Notes: generated from the sequence alone by a model not told the origin. Shown: positions 49,861 through 60,815, numbered from the stretch's first letter. The stretch: DNA of 64,000 bases from Nocardia asteroides (GCF_900637185.1 NZ_LR134352.1:4950001-5014000); one strand, 5' to 3'. Translations and numbers: made by a program.

Positions 49861-50403
49861 ATGAGCCGCACATCCGATACCACAAGATCCGTATCGTCCG
49901 AGGCCGAGGAGAGTACGCCCCTCTTCCCTGTGGTTCCGCCGGAATGCCAAGACTTGCCGCCCCATCATGATCATTGCCTCGGTTGTGGGCCAGCCAATCC
50001 GCACGGCCACCAGTTGAGCGTCCGACGTGACGCGGAAGGTGTCTACGCCCGTCACACGTTTGACTCCCGCCACGTTGGCGCCCCAGCGATCGCCCATGGC
50101 GGCGCAGTCGCCACCGTCCTCGACGACCTGTTCGGGTTCCTCCTCTACACCGTGGGAGAACCCGCCGTCACCCGCCACCTCTCCATCGACTACCTCTCCC
50201 CGGTTCTACTCGACACCCCGTATATCGCCCGCGCCCATCTTCATTCCCGCCAGGGTCGCAAACTGAACCTTCGGGCCACCATCGAAGACGACCATGGCCA
50301 CATGGTTACAACCGCTACTGCGCTCTTTCTCGTCGTCAACATCGACCACTTCTTCCTGGCCTCACAGCGTGCCACCTCTTCAGACGTGCCACCAACGGCC
50401 TAA
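49861..50403 (+). CDS. PaaI-type hotdog thioesterase
   Basis: 180 residues from the ATG at 49861; an in-frame ATG at 49846 would add five residues. Contains PPHHDHCLGCGPANPHGHQ and the core AIAHGGAVATVLDDLFGFLL and HLSIDYLSPVLLDTPY. Close paralogue of the protein at 34.2-34.7 kb. Third gene of the MFS-Usp-thioesterase unit; likely acyl-CoA thioesterase. Confidence 0.87.
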   Translation: MSRTSDTTRSVSSEAEESTPLFPVVPPECQDLPPHHDHCLGCGPANPHGHQLSVRRDAEGVYARHTFDSRHVGAPAIAHGGAVATVLDDLFGFLLYTVGEPAVTRHLSIDYLSPVLLDTPYIARAHLHSRQGRKLNLRATIEDDHGHMVTTATALFLVVNIDHFFLASQRATSSDVPPTA

Positions 50404-50585
50404 GCGGCGATCACGTACTGTGGCCGGCGCGATCAGGCGATGAGGACGACTTGGGTCGGGACCGCTATGCCGCCAGCGCACTCTGGGGTGCAGGCTGCTG
50501 TGGGACGGTGACCTACGGGCTTCGCTCACGAGTATGCGCTGTCTGACACGATCCGCCAAAACACTACGCACAGGATGCGGCTGTT

Positions 50586-51554
50586 ATGACTCTAATGGGC
50601 ACGCACGGTCCGGAAATCCCGGAAACGCCAAGCTTCGGTGGCCTCGTGACCACCGATGACATGGTCGCTGCTCGGAAACGATTAATGGAATTCACCGATG
50701 AAGACGAGGCATTGCTGCGGCAGTTTAGCGGAGTCGCGACAGCCGGTATGGCTGAGATCGCCGACGAACTCCGCGCCTACCTAAACGAACACCGGGACAC
50801 TGCCGCACTTCTTTCTGAGCGCGACACTGAGGAACAGGCCGAACATCTTCGAAGCGATCACCTTTCCGGTTTGACGGCGGGAACCGTCGATGCTGACTAT
50901 CTCATCGAGCGTATGCGTATGGCCGCGCGTCACGAGCGACTCGGCGTGAAGCCGACATGGCTTCTCGGCGCGTACAATCGGTTTCTTTGCTCTGCTGCGA
51001 GCCGGATCTGTGAATCCAGCTCATCTTCCGATCCCGAGCGTGCGTTGGCGACGCTGCTGGCGCTACAAAGGCTGGTGTTCCTCGATATCGGCCTCGCCGC
51101 CGACATCTACCTCGCCAAACGCGAGCACTCGAATCGCGAGCAGCAGAGGGCGGTGAGCGAACTCCCGACTCCGGTACTGCAGTTGATCCCAGGGCTTCTG
51201 GTAGTCCCGATCGTAGGAGAATTGGACGATCGCCGGGCTCTTAATTTGACCAATCAGCTGATGGCGCATATCCGCAATTCGAGGGCGCAGGCCGCCGTCG
51301 TCGATATCACCGGACTGCCGTCGATCGATCTCGACGTTGCTGCCCATCTGATCACAGCAGTAAAAGCATGTGCGCTTTTGGGTGCGGAGGTTATTTTCAC
51401 TGGGCTTTCCGCCGAAGTCGCCCGGACGCTTGTCGACATCAGTCCACAGAAAACTACGCTCATTACATTTGTCGACTTGCAGAGTGGGGTCGAGCATGCC
51501 ACACAGACACTTGGGTACGAGATGGTGATGACGTGGCCATTACGCAATACCTGA
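50586..51554 (+). CDS. globin-coupled sensor with C-terminal STAS domain (RsbR-like)
   Basis: 322 residues. The N-terminal 170 residues look like a protoglobin sensor domain: FTDEDEALLRQFSGVATAGM, then MRMAARHERLGVKPTWLLGA with a candidate heme-ligand His, then AYNRFLCSAASRI. The C-terminal 130 residues are a STAS domain (PVLQLIPGLLVVPIVGELDD; VVDITGLPSIDLDVAAHLIT). This is the RsbR type of stressosome protein, which senses O2 or NO and feeds anti-sigma-factor signalling. No partner kinase (RsbT) is in the window. Confidence 0.85.
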   Translation: MTLMGTHGPEIPETPSFGGLVTTDDMVAARKRLMEFTDEDEALLRQFSGVATAGMAEIADELRAYLNEHRDTAALLSERDTEEQAEHLRSDHLSGLTAGTVDADYLIERMRMAARHERLGVKPTWLLGAYNRFLCSAASRICESSSSSDPERALATLLALQRLVFLDIGLAADIYLAKREHSNREQQRAVSELPTPVLQLIPGLLVVPIVGELDDRRALNLTNQLMAHIRNSRAQAAVVDITGLPSIDLDVAAHLITAVKACALLGAEVIFTGLSAEVARTLVDISPQKTTLITFVDLQSGVEHATQTLGYEMVMTWPLRNT

Positions 51555-52072
51555 TTTGGCGAAGTGCTTGGCCAGTTGCGCAGTCCCGACTGCGGTGGGC
51601 GATCCGGCTCACCAGCCTGTGTACGTGCCGACGCGGTGCTGATTGCGAAGTAAGTCCGCCGTCGGTGAAGATGCTCAACAGCAACGTTCGCGCGCACCGC
51701 CAAACATGCCGCGCGCAGTATCTGCGGTGGGCCACCGCTGGTATCGTACGGAGCTTCGGCGGCATTCGAGTTCGGGTACCGGTCCTCATAGCTCCTAGCG
51801 TGAATCTGCATGTGTCACCGAGACACGTTGCGATGCAGGGAGTTTCGCAGCGGACCTATGTGACGGATGATTGTGGTGGTTAGCGAACCGCAACTCCCAG
51901 TGAAGCCGCCGGGAATAGCCAGCCCTCACCACACAGCCCGAGGTTGGTGTTCAAGGGGGAGTGGGGAGGGCTGTACGTGCTGTCGGGGGCCGCTCATTCT
52001 CGGGTTCGTGTCCGGATGACCTTCTGGCGCAGGCTAATAGCTTCTGTCGGTGCGGTTGCTGTGCCGTCGCCA
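51555..52072. other. intergenic, no gene recognised
   Basis: About 520 bases between the sensor gene and the IS5 remnant. No frame is supported and no hairpin stands out. Confidence 0.4.
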
Positions 52073-52306
52073 TCAGATCAGTGCGGCATCGAGATTCAGG
52101 AATCCGTAATGGATGTCGATGCGGCGCGCCCACCGGATGGCCAGGCGCCGGTACCGGGGGAGCGGGCGCAAGTCTGCTCCACGATCCACCGGCCGCAGTG
52201 ACTTTGTCCCGGGTTCCGCGGCGGGATGTAATTCGACGCAGTAAATCCCCTTGCCTGGACGGCCGAGGCCACTAGGACGGCGGATCGATAAAACTATCAC
52301 CGACAC
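52073..52306 (-). pseudogene. IS5-family transposase, 3' remnant
   Basis: The minus-strand frame ends RYRRLAIRWARRIDIHYGFL followed by NLDAALI and a stop, the C-terminal block of IS5/IS427 transposases. Upstream similarity is lost. The same block, more decayed, flanks IS481 copy 1 at 16.7 kb. Confidence 0.6.
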
Positions 52307-52405
52307 GGGTTGCGAGCATGTAATCTGTACGCCGACCTGCGACAGCGCCGGGATCGACGGCCCATTCCCATCGCGGAACCCGAGACAAAGGTCACCGCCA
52401 GTCGC

Positions 52406-53380
52406 CTAGTTGTGATGTCCAGGGAGGTTGGTCAGTCGGGTGACCGGTGGCCGACCTCCGATCGCGGAGTGGGCTCGATGGTGATTGTAGAAGTGCAACC
52501 AGCCCGGTAGTGCTGTGTTGCGTTGTTCGGTCGAATCGTAGAGCCGGGCATAAGCCCAGCCCTCTCCCAGAGTGCGGTGGAATCGCTCGATCTTGCCGTT
52601 GGTCTGCGGCCGGTAGGGACGGGTCCGTTTATGCCTGATCCCGAGCTCGGTGCAGGCATCACGCCAGGCATGTGATTTATAGGCTGATCCGTTGTCGGAC
52701 AATACTTTCTCGACGGTGACACCCCGCTCGGCGTACCAGGTGACCGCGCGTTGCAGTACCCCGATCGCGGTGACCGCCTTCTCGTCGGTGCAGATCTCGG
52801 CGTAGGCCAGGCGGGAGTGATCATCGATGACGGTATGGACGTAAGCCGTGCCGATGACGGGCCGGTAAGCGGCGCCGCGTTCCCCGGTTCGCTTGCTCTG
52901 GGCGCGGTGCAGGTAACGGTGCCCGCCGGCGTCGGGGATGTTGGCGAACTTGGTGACATCGACGTGGATCATCGAGCCGGGGTGGGCATGTTCGTAGCGG
53001 CGCAGCGGTTCACCGGTGACACGGTCGATGCGCGACAAACGGTTGATTCGGCAGCGAACCAGTACTGCGTGCACGGTCGAGGCCGGCATCGCGAGTCGGC
53101 CCGCGATCTAGATCGGACCCAACCGGTGCCGCCAACGCAATGCCACGATGCGTCGCACCAGGTGTGGTGGTGTTTTGTTCGGTTGTGTGGTTGGTCGTGA
53201 GCTGCGGTCGACCATCCCGGTCGGGCCTTCGACGCGGTAGCGGTCGGCCCATTTCCCGGCCGTCCGCGCAGACACCATGAACAGCTTGCCTGCTGCTGTG
53301 TATGTCCAGCCGCGGTCGACGATCAGTTGGGCCAGGCGTAGTCGTGCTCGTGGAGTCAGGGCTGCGTTAGCGTGGGACAC
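52406..53380 (-). pseudogene. IS481 transposase with internal amber codon, copy 2
   Basis: Same protein as copy 1, including the same amber at 53108-53110 between LGPI and IAGRL and the same stop codon supplied by the flanking CTAG. Catalytic Asp residues in IHVDVTKF, VIDDHS and LSDNGS are intact. No difference from copy 1 was seen on comparing the translations. Confidence 0.85.
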
Positions 53381-53497
53381 GAAGGCCTCCGGGTTGTGGT
53401 GAAGCGGTTCCTAGACAGCTCCACTTCACTACCGGGGGCCTTCGCCTGTCACATCGACTTACCCGCGGGGAGCGGGACAACCTCCCTGGACATCACA
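52411..53497 (-). mobile_element. IS481-family insertion sequence, copy 2 (1087 bp, inverted)
   Basis: Exactly the length of copy 1 and in opposite orientation. Ends are the same 20-bp inverted repeats. Flanks carry the target duplication CCTAGT (52405-52410 and 53498-53503), which is the reverse complement of ACTAGG at copy 1. The right flank is the 5' half of the DUF2243 gene. Confidence 0.95.
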
Positions 53498-53814
53498 CCT
53501 AGTCCGAGGAAGATCCCAGCGGCCAAGCCGTACTTCGACAACCCTGCGCGACGGATGAGATCGGCGACCATCACCAACCCGATCACCACCGCGAAGAACC
53601 CGAACGCGTGGAATAATCCGTCTGAGACCAGCCCTATCGAGGTGGTCGATTTGTCGTAGAAGTGGTGCCAATGCAGCAGCTGGTGGAACACGGTTTCGTC
53701 GATGAAGGACGCGGTGCCGATACCGACCAGCACACCCGACCACACCGAGCGTGCAACCAAAGGGGTACTCACCTGCAGACCGTGCGGCGGGGTCGGGGCA
53801 TCTCTGGGCATCAT
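53498..53814 (-). pseudogene. DUF2243 membrane protein, 5' half (cut by IS481)
   Basis: From the ATG at 53812-53814, eight bases after AGGAGAG, 106 codons encode the N-terminal part of DUF2243: VWSGVLVGIGTASFIDETVF, then HQLLHWHHFYDKSTTSIGLV, SDGLFHAFGFFAVVIGLVMV, and AAGIFLGLG at the IS boundary. The missing C-terminus is the frame at 17940-18122, 35 kb away on the other strand. An in-frame GTG at 53820 is an alternative start. Three TM helices in this half. Confidence 0.88.
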
Positions 53815-54186
53815 CGGCACCTCTCCTGATTGCGGCTCAATGCGTGTATACCCCCGGCACCGGGTTGTCCGACGAACTCATCAACGTGTCCTTCCATCCC
53901 GCCACTGACGAGCCCGAACCGCCCGTACACCCGCCTTACCCTGCGAGATACCGGCAATCACCGCGGGCGCGTAGTAACCCGCCCCCGGCGTCGCCGCCAC
54001 GACTGCCGTCGAACCCGGCACACGGCGTCCGTCACCCGCTCAACCAGGGCAGGAACAGCGACCCCGGCGGCGGCGCGCGGCCGGGTCGCTGTCGGCCTGG
54101 AACCGACGCAGCCCTTCATCGAAGACCCGCGCGTACTTGCAGGCTGCGCACCAATGTGTGCCCGGACAGCTTCATCAACACCGGCG
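53815..54186. other. intergenic, nothing recognised
   Basis: About 370 bases upstream of the DUF2243 start. It should hold that gene's promoter. Plus-strand frames here are Pro/Arg-rich and look like non-coding high-GC sequence. Confidence 0.4.
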
Positions 54187-54760
54187 TTAAGGCCCGCCCT
54201 CCGCGGCGTGGGTCGTATCCGTCTGTCCCGCGATCAGCTCACGCGCAATCCTTTGCGGATCACCACCGCGACGGATCACCACCGCGCACCGATTCGCGGC
54301 ATCGAGATCCGGCACGTCCAGATTCAGCACCTCCTCAGCACGCGCCGAGGACTCATAGAGCATGGCCACAGCGCCCGTTCGCGCAGCGCACATCCGATCC
54401 CACGATGAACGCCGCTCGCTCGCGGCTCAATGCTTGCTCGTGTCCGGCGGCGCACGTCGGGCCCGCAGCCGGATAAGCGATCACCGGCCAGCCAGCCCTG
54501 CTCACGCCAATACTCCGACGCCGAGCCCAGCGCGGTCAGCCGGATGTTGAAGGTCTTGGCCGACTTGGCACCCCGCACATAGGTGAACCAGCCGCTGACC
54601 CGGTCCGGTTCCGGATCCAGCAGCGCCACAGCGGTATCGGGCCCGAAATCGGCGACGAGGCGATCCAGCGCCACCGCGTACGTCGCACGGGTATTCGCGA
54701 GCGTGATCGTGTCCAGATGGCGGTAACTGCTTTGCGTGGCTTTATCTCGTGAGTGTTCCC
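54187..54760 (-). pseudogene. tyrosine recombinase/integrase relic
   Basis: One minus-strand frame gives the core-binding domain: YAVALDRLVADFG, then SAKTFNIRLTALGSASEYWR and EQGWLAGDRLSG. Another gives the start of the catalytic domain: MLYESSARAEEVLNLDVPDL followed by VVIRRGGD. A frameshift and deletion lie between (RERALW is kept), and the HxxR and Tyr region is missing. Not functional. The AxYESSARxxEVL block is typical of XerD-like integrases. Confidence 0.7.
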
Positions 54761-54879
54761 GGACCCCTGCTCGGAAACACCGGCGGCGCCGAGCCTACAC
54801 CAGATTTCCGGTAAAGGCGCGCACGATCGTTTGAGCGCTCATCGAGCGGGTATCGCCGTTGGGGTTCGGCCGGTGACGG

Positions 54880-56446
<1,567 letters not shown>

Positions 56447-56550
56447 AACCACTCCCGACGCCACCCAGCTCGTACGTCGATCTGCTACGGAAAGCCTGCT
56501 ATCACGGGCCGGGCCTCCGCATTCGGCCCAGAAGGCCAGCCATAGTGGTT

Positions 56551-57391
56551 CTATCGATGATCTCTGACGTCACCGATAGGTAGATCCTGACTTCGCCCCA
56601 GATCCGAAGATGTTTGTATCGGCGAATACTGACGTCGCGATCTTGGTTGCGAGTGATCAGTCCGCATTGCCTGGGTTCTCAGCACGTCGACCTTGCAGCC
56701 TGGCGAGGCCGGATCGAAACCGTGCTCAACCACCCAGCGGGCCCCAGGAGGCTAGGCAACGACCACCAGGCGCGGATCACCTTGAGGTCGATGTCGGCAC
56801 CGTAACCGGCGACGACGTCACTGAGGTGTTCCGGGTGTTCGAGCGTCAGGATGGCGAGGTCATACAGGGGATCGCCCTGGGCCGCCTCGGACCGGTTAAC
56901 GCCAGTGACCTCATCGCCTTCGACGAACACGTGGGAGATCCGGAGGTCGCCGTGGGTGAATGCCGGCGTTCACGGCCGAAGCGCGATCTCGGCTATCCGG
57001 CGGTTGTGTGCGACTACGTTGGTGGGGCCACCCCGCTCCTGGTAAGCGCTGCACATTTGCGGTTGCGCTCCGATGCGTGCGCGTCGAGGCCCCGGCCGGG
57101 CCATGGCGGTAGCGGCGCGTCGTGCAGCTTCCGTATGGTGGCGCCCGCTGCGGCCCACGCCGCTGGCGATGCGGTCGACTGCTCACCGAGGCGCCGAGTG
57201 CCAATCCTGGCAGAGCGGCGAGCGCGAGCACTGGTGGCTTACGCCACAGAACATCCGGAGTCGGGAACGGTGCCGGCCATCGCCTCGACCTTGGTGTCGG
57301 TGTTCGACTGTTCAGCGTCGATCTTCAGGAACACCCCGCCGACGTGCAGAGTCGCGCGCTCGTACTGGACGACGACCTCGACTTCTTTCAC
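56551..57391 (-). pseudogene. aminoglycoside phosphotransferase family, decayed
   Basis: From a GTG at 57389-57391 the minus strand reads VVVQYERATLHVGGVFLKID then DTKVEAMAG; another frame has LALAALPGLALG; a third has the catalytic loop THGDLRISHVFVEGDEVTGV, then RSEAAQGDPLYDLAILTL and DIDLKVIRAWWSL; and the end reads VEHGFDPASPGCKVDVLRTQ. This is an APH-type kinase (DxD-like loop HGD kept; the usual WSEA Trp reads RSEA). At least three frameshifts. It could once have phosphorylated an aminoglycoside or a cell metabolite. Confidence 0.7.
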
Positions 57392-57633
57392 GTCGGAGAT
57401 TATGGCTGGGGTGACCATCGACGTCGCCGGGATTATCGCTGGCCAGTGGCCCGTCGCTGGCTTAGCTGAGCGTTGTCTCAACGGATCTTCGCCCGGAACT
57501 CTGCTGGTCGCCGCCGTCACTGTTGCGTGCTGCGAACTGGCGACAATCCCGCCCTGCCACACCCGGCGACGTCAGAATTCACCAATCGGATCGGTGAGAT
57601 CCGACACTGAGCAACGCTACAGCCGATGTCCGT

Positions 57634-57802
57634 TGCCAGTGAAAATAGGCTATTGCCAACCCACCTGAGCCATCGACGCAGCCTTGCCACTGAACCTGGA
57701 CCATCGAGAGCCCGACCAGCCAGTTCGCCGTGGCCGATGGAGAGAGTTGGCTCACTTTGAATGGCAAATCGGGTCGGGGAGCCTGCCACTCAAAATGGGC
57801 CA
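57634..57802. repeat. cluster of 19-bp TGCCA...GGCCA repeats, probably an IS21-type terminus
   Basis: TGCCAGTGAAAATAGGCTA (57634), TGCCACTGAACCTGGACCA (57685), TGGCTCACTTTGAATGGCA (57748, inverted) and TGCCACTCAAAATGGGCCA (57784) share a consensus. Multiple terminal repeats of this sort, bound by IstA, are characteristic of IS21-family ends. No IstA or IstB gene remains. Confidence 0.55.
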
Positions 57803-57978
57803 CCGCAGGTCAGCGAGGTTGGCGTGGCTCATCTTCACTGTCACCGGACAGCCGATGCGATCCCTCAGCACAGATGCTGGCTGAACTCGACACTACCCAC
57901 GACACGGAGATGATCCATCATCGGCATCTCCCGCAGCGGCATGCAGTCTCATGACTTGCCTGTAATGGGGCCGGCGGT

Positions 57979-58128
57979 GGCTTCATCCCCGCTCGGGCGG
58001 GGAGCACTATAGGCCGGACAGCTGCACCTCCCCCACCCTGGCTTCATTCCGCGCGCCCGGGGAGCACGCATACGCAAAGGTGCCGCAGCTCGCTCGGGAG
58101 CCTTCATCCTCGCTCGCGAGGCGGCCGT
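57979..58128 (-). CRISPR. degenerate type I-E-like CRISPR array, three repeats and two 32-bp spacers
   Basis: Repeat 1 (57979-58007, 29 bp) reads GTGCTCCCCGCCCGAGCGGG followed by GATGAAGCC on the minus strand, the typical form of actinobacterial type I-E repeats. Repeat 2 is 58040-58067 (28 bp, one base lost, several changes) and repeat 3 is 58100-58128 (more decayed, keeps CTTCATCC and CGCTCG). The two spacers, 58008-58039 and 58068-58099, are both exactly 32 bp, the canonical I-E length. No cas gene lies in the window. Confidence 0.75.
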
Positions 58129-58548
58129 CGACGCGCACACCGAGCAGTCGTCGGCGCGGTGACAGGTCTGGCAGTCGTGGTCGCTCTCGCCGAGATGGAC
58201 TTACTCGACGCCGCCGAATCAGGGGTTCAGGGCCCGGTGCGCTAGTGAGGGCCAGGTAGACGGTCATGGCGCCTCTCGCGCGACATAGCAATCCTCCACA
58301 CGGTCAACCGCCGCCGACGCCGTGATGGTCGGAGCAGCCGCTAGAGCTGCGCATTCAGTGAAGTCGCCTTCCCGGGCATCGGTCAAGTGGACCGACGCCG
58401 CGTGGTCGACGCGCACTGCGCGAGGTTGAACCCCGAACTCCACCCGCAGACGACGCCGGCCTCCCCCAACTCACCGAGCGGAAAGGGATTTCGTTGCCAC
58501 ACCACACTAAGACAGCCGCCACCCACAACCGACTCGATCGGTGTACCC
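58129..58548. other. intergenic upstream of integrase, nothing firm
   Basis: About 420 bases. One minus-strand frame has clustered Cys and His (SDHDCQTCHRADDCSVCAS), possibly the remains of a small zinc-binding protein, but there is no good start. The right end should hold the integrase promoter. Confidence 0.35.
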
Positions 58549-59868
58549 ATGACCCGCGGTAGACCACCCCGGCCCCTCGGGGTCCCCGGCAAACCGATGC
58601 TCACCGAACTCGCTCCCGGGTACTGGAAAGCGCGTGTCCGGGTCCGTGACTCCTCCGGAAAACGACGCGACCTCATCCGTGTCTCCCCTACCAAACTCGA
58701 CTCCCGCAACCGCCCGATCCCCGACCGCACCGGCCAACGAGCACTCGACGCCGTCATGGCCGCTGCTGCCGTCATCACCGTCGGCCTCAGCGGCGAACTG
58801 TCCACATCCATGACCGTGCGCGACCTGTGGGTCCGGTACCGGGCAAGCCTCATCGCACAAGACCGCACCGAATCCACCATCGCCCGCTACGACGAAGTCG
58901 CCAAAATGTTCAACACCGCCTTCGGTGACCGGCGCCTGTTCGAAGTCACCACTTCCGCGGTCGAAACCTTCCTCACCGACGTCGGAAAAGCCAGGGGGCC
59001 TTCGAACATGCGCACCGGGCGCATCGTGCTCTCGGGCATGTTCCGCTACGCAGTCCGCACCAGCCCCCTCGAGATCAACCCCGTCCGCGAAGTCCAGATG
59101 CCGAAAAACATCGAAGCCAAGGGCCGCACCGGCGGCGCCGGCGACCTCACCACCGACGAACTGCGCTACATCCTCTCCGCCGTCCGGACCTCCCAGATCC
59201 TGTGCCCGCGACAACTCGCCAAAGCCGAACGAGAACGCGGCACACCCGTCAAGGCATACACCCCACCCACCGTCGCCGCCTACTGCGAAAGCGCCGACCT
59301 CGCCGACATAATCACCCTCTACGCCGCCACCGGCCTGCGCCGCTCCCAGATGCTCGCACTGTTGTGGACCGACATCGACCTCGACGCAGCGACCCTGCGT
59401 CCCACCGGAAAACTCGTCCGCGTCGCGGGCAAAGGACTGGTCCGTGTGACCAGGAAAGATGACCCGAAGAACCGGACCGGCACCATCGCACTGCCCGAGT
59501 TCGCGGTGGAAATGCTCAAACGCCGCAAAGCCGCGGTGGCGAACCGGCGACCGGCTTCTCCTCCGGACCCCGGAATCGAGGTCCTGGATCTGGTGTTCCC
59601 CTCGGCCGTGGGGACATTGCGTGACCCGCAAAACGTCGGACACGGCTGGCAGCGTGTCCGTGAAGCCCTGGGGTTCGCCGAGGACATCACCCCACACAGT
59701 TTCCGCCACGCCGTGGCCACCATCCTCGACGACGCCGGCCTGTCGGCCCGTGTCACTGCCGATGTCCTCGGCCACGTCGACCCCGCGATGACCCAACGCC
59801 ACTACATGGCACGCGGACGCCCACACAAGGCCGCCGCCGATGTCCTCAACCGAGCGGTGACCGGATAG
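58549..59868 (+). CDS. int: tyrosine recombinase/phage-type integrase
   Basis: 439 residues from the ATG at 58549. An N-terminal arm-binding type domain (PGYWKARVRVRDSSGKRRDL), a core-binding domain (YDEVAKMFNTAFGDRRLFEV), and a catalytic domain with Arg in ATGLRRSQMLALLW, HSFRH (HxxR) near residue 395, LGHVD and the Tyr nucleophile in MTQRHYMARG. Complete and probably active. It ends about 145 bases before a tRNA-Ala 3' fragment, the expected attachment site. Confidence 0.92.
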   Translation: MTRGRPPRPLGVPGKPMLTELAPGYWKARVRVRDSSGKRRDLIRVSPTKLDSRNRPIPDRTGQRALDAVMAAAAVITVGLSGELSTSMTVRDLWVRYRASLIAQDRTESTIARYDEVAKMFNTAFGDRRLFEVTTSAVETFLTDVGKARGPSNMRTGRIVLSGMFRYAVRTSPLEINPVREVQMPKNIEAKGRTGGAGDLTTDELRYILSAVRTSQILCPRQLAKAERERGTPVKAYTPPTVAAYCESADLADIITLYAATGLRRSQMLALLWTDIDLDAATLRPTGKLVRVAGKGLVRVTRKDDPKNRTGTIALPEFAVEMLKRRKAAVANRRPASPPDPGIEVLDLVFPSAVGTLRDPQNVGHGWQRVREALGFAEDITPHSFRHAVATILDDAGLSARVTADVLGHVDPAMTQRHYMARGRPHKAAADVLNRAVTG

Positions 59869-60014
59869 CGGAATCAGACCGCTCGCGAATCCATTCGAAA
59901 TACGCTGCCCAACTCGAACCCCGCCGGACACTCGCCATTTGAATTAGTGGGGACTTACTGGTGACCACATAGCCCGCAAATCAGACGAAAAATATGGTCT
60001 GACCTGCACATATG

Positions 60015-60050
60015 TGGAGCTAAGGGGAATCGATCCCCTGACCTTCTCGG
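60015..60050 (-). other. tRNA-Ala 3'-end fragment, presumed att site
   Basis: On the minus strand: a T-arm AGGGG-ATCGATT-CCCCT and acceptor end TAGCTCCA. U70 in the acceptor strand (the G3:U70 identity base of alanine tRNA) supports tRNA-Ala. The 5' half is absent and the T-loop starts A instead of T, so it is not a working tRNA. It lies next to an integrase, as an attachment site should. No CCA is encoded. Confidence 0.65.
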
Positions 60051-60468
60051 TGCAGATGGAACGGACTACCACAGACAACGGCAAACAACAAATCGGACAT
60101 CGGATCATCGTTCTGACCTGGTGAAACAGGATCGTGACGACAATCCTGGACAACTATCGACAACGGTGGACAACGGCGTGTTCGGCCGAATTAGTGGGGA
60201 CAAAGTGGGGAGTGCCCTGCGGCCCTCCCGACAGGAACCCATCACGCGGAGCACTCCGTCATCGGTCGAGAATCCTCCCGTGCCCGCCGCGGCCATCCCC
60301 TGTATTGGTTTCCAGTTCCAGCCCGAGTGACCTCAGCAGCGACGCGGCCGCACCCGATCTCCACCCTCGCAATTCACCACAGACTGCGGCGATCCACTGC
60401 GGGGCGAGCCGGCACCTCGACGCACGGGCACGACCCGAGGCGACCGGGTATCGGTCCGTCTCGGCTCG
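60051..60468. other. intergenic downstream of the att site
   Basis: About 420 bases without a supported gene. The 14-base sequence GAATTAGTGGGGAC occurs at 60188-60201 and also at 59941-59954, flanking the att fragment, with another GTGGGGA at 60206. These could be arm-type binding sites of the integrase. Confidence 0.45.
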
Positions 60469-60717
60469 TCACCGTGGTCGGCGTGGCGGCGGCTTCGCCA
60501 GCGTGACCGTCTCGATCGGCGGTGCCGCGACGGCTTCGTGTACTGCCGGGGTGCGGCCGTTGGCGACGCACAACAGAACCTGCTCCACCGTTCGATACAC
60601 CGTCGCCGGTTCCTCACGCCTCGTCATGGAGGTTCCAGCCTCACCGTGCTCGGCCACGATTTCGGCCTTGATCGACGCCGAGGTTCGCCGATAGGCGGTG
60701 CCGATGTTGAACCTCAC
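60469..60717 (-). CDS. hypothetical protein (weak)
   Basis: An 82-codon frame with a GTG start (60715-60717). The sequence is moderately balanced (FNIGTAYRRTSASIKAEIVA) but shows no known domain, and no ribosome site is close to the start. It may be a shadow of the high-GC sequence. Confidence 0.25.
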   Translation of the reverse strand: MRFNIGTAYRRTSASIKAEIVAEHGEAGTSMTRREEPATVYRTVEQVLLCVANGRTPAVHEAVAAPPIETVTLAKPPPRRPR

Positions 60718-60815
60718 GGCCTCGACGGTCTCGGCTCGTCGGACCTCCGCGGGTGAAGCAATGCCTCTGACCGCGACTTCTGACCACCAATGCCCCCAAG
60801 CAAGGGGATCAGCCT

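Noticed and set aside
57918..57946. A fourth CRISPR repeat upstream of the array
   Set aside because: The spacing would be right (32 bp before repeat 1) but the sequence shares too few positions with the repeat.
58007..58291. A cas gene beside the CRISPR relic
   Set aside because: The minus-strand frame beginning TVYLALTS looked slightly like a Cas2 or Cas5 start but has no further match and runs through the repeats.
58507..59931. 474-codon minus-strand frame antisense to the integrase
   Set aside because: Shadow of the integrase codon structure; composition is Gly/Asp/Val-rich and no homology is seen.
60015..60090. Complete tRNA gene at the att site
   Set aside because: The 5' half does not pair with the acceptor end TAGCTCC and no anticodon arm could be built, so only a 3' fragment is called.
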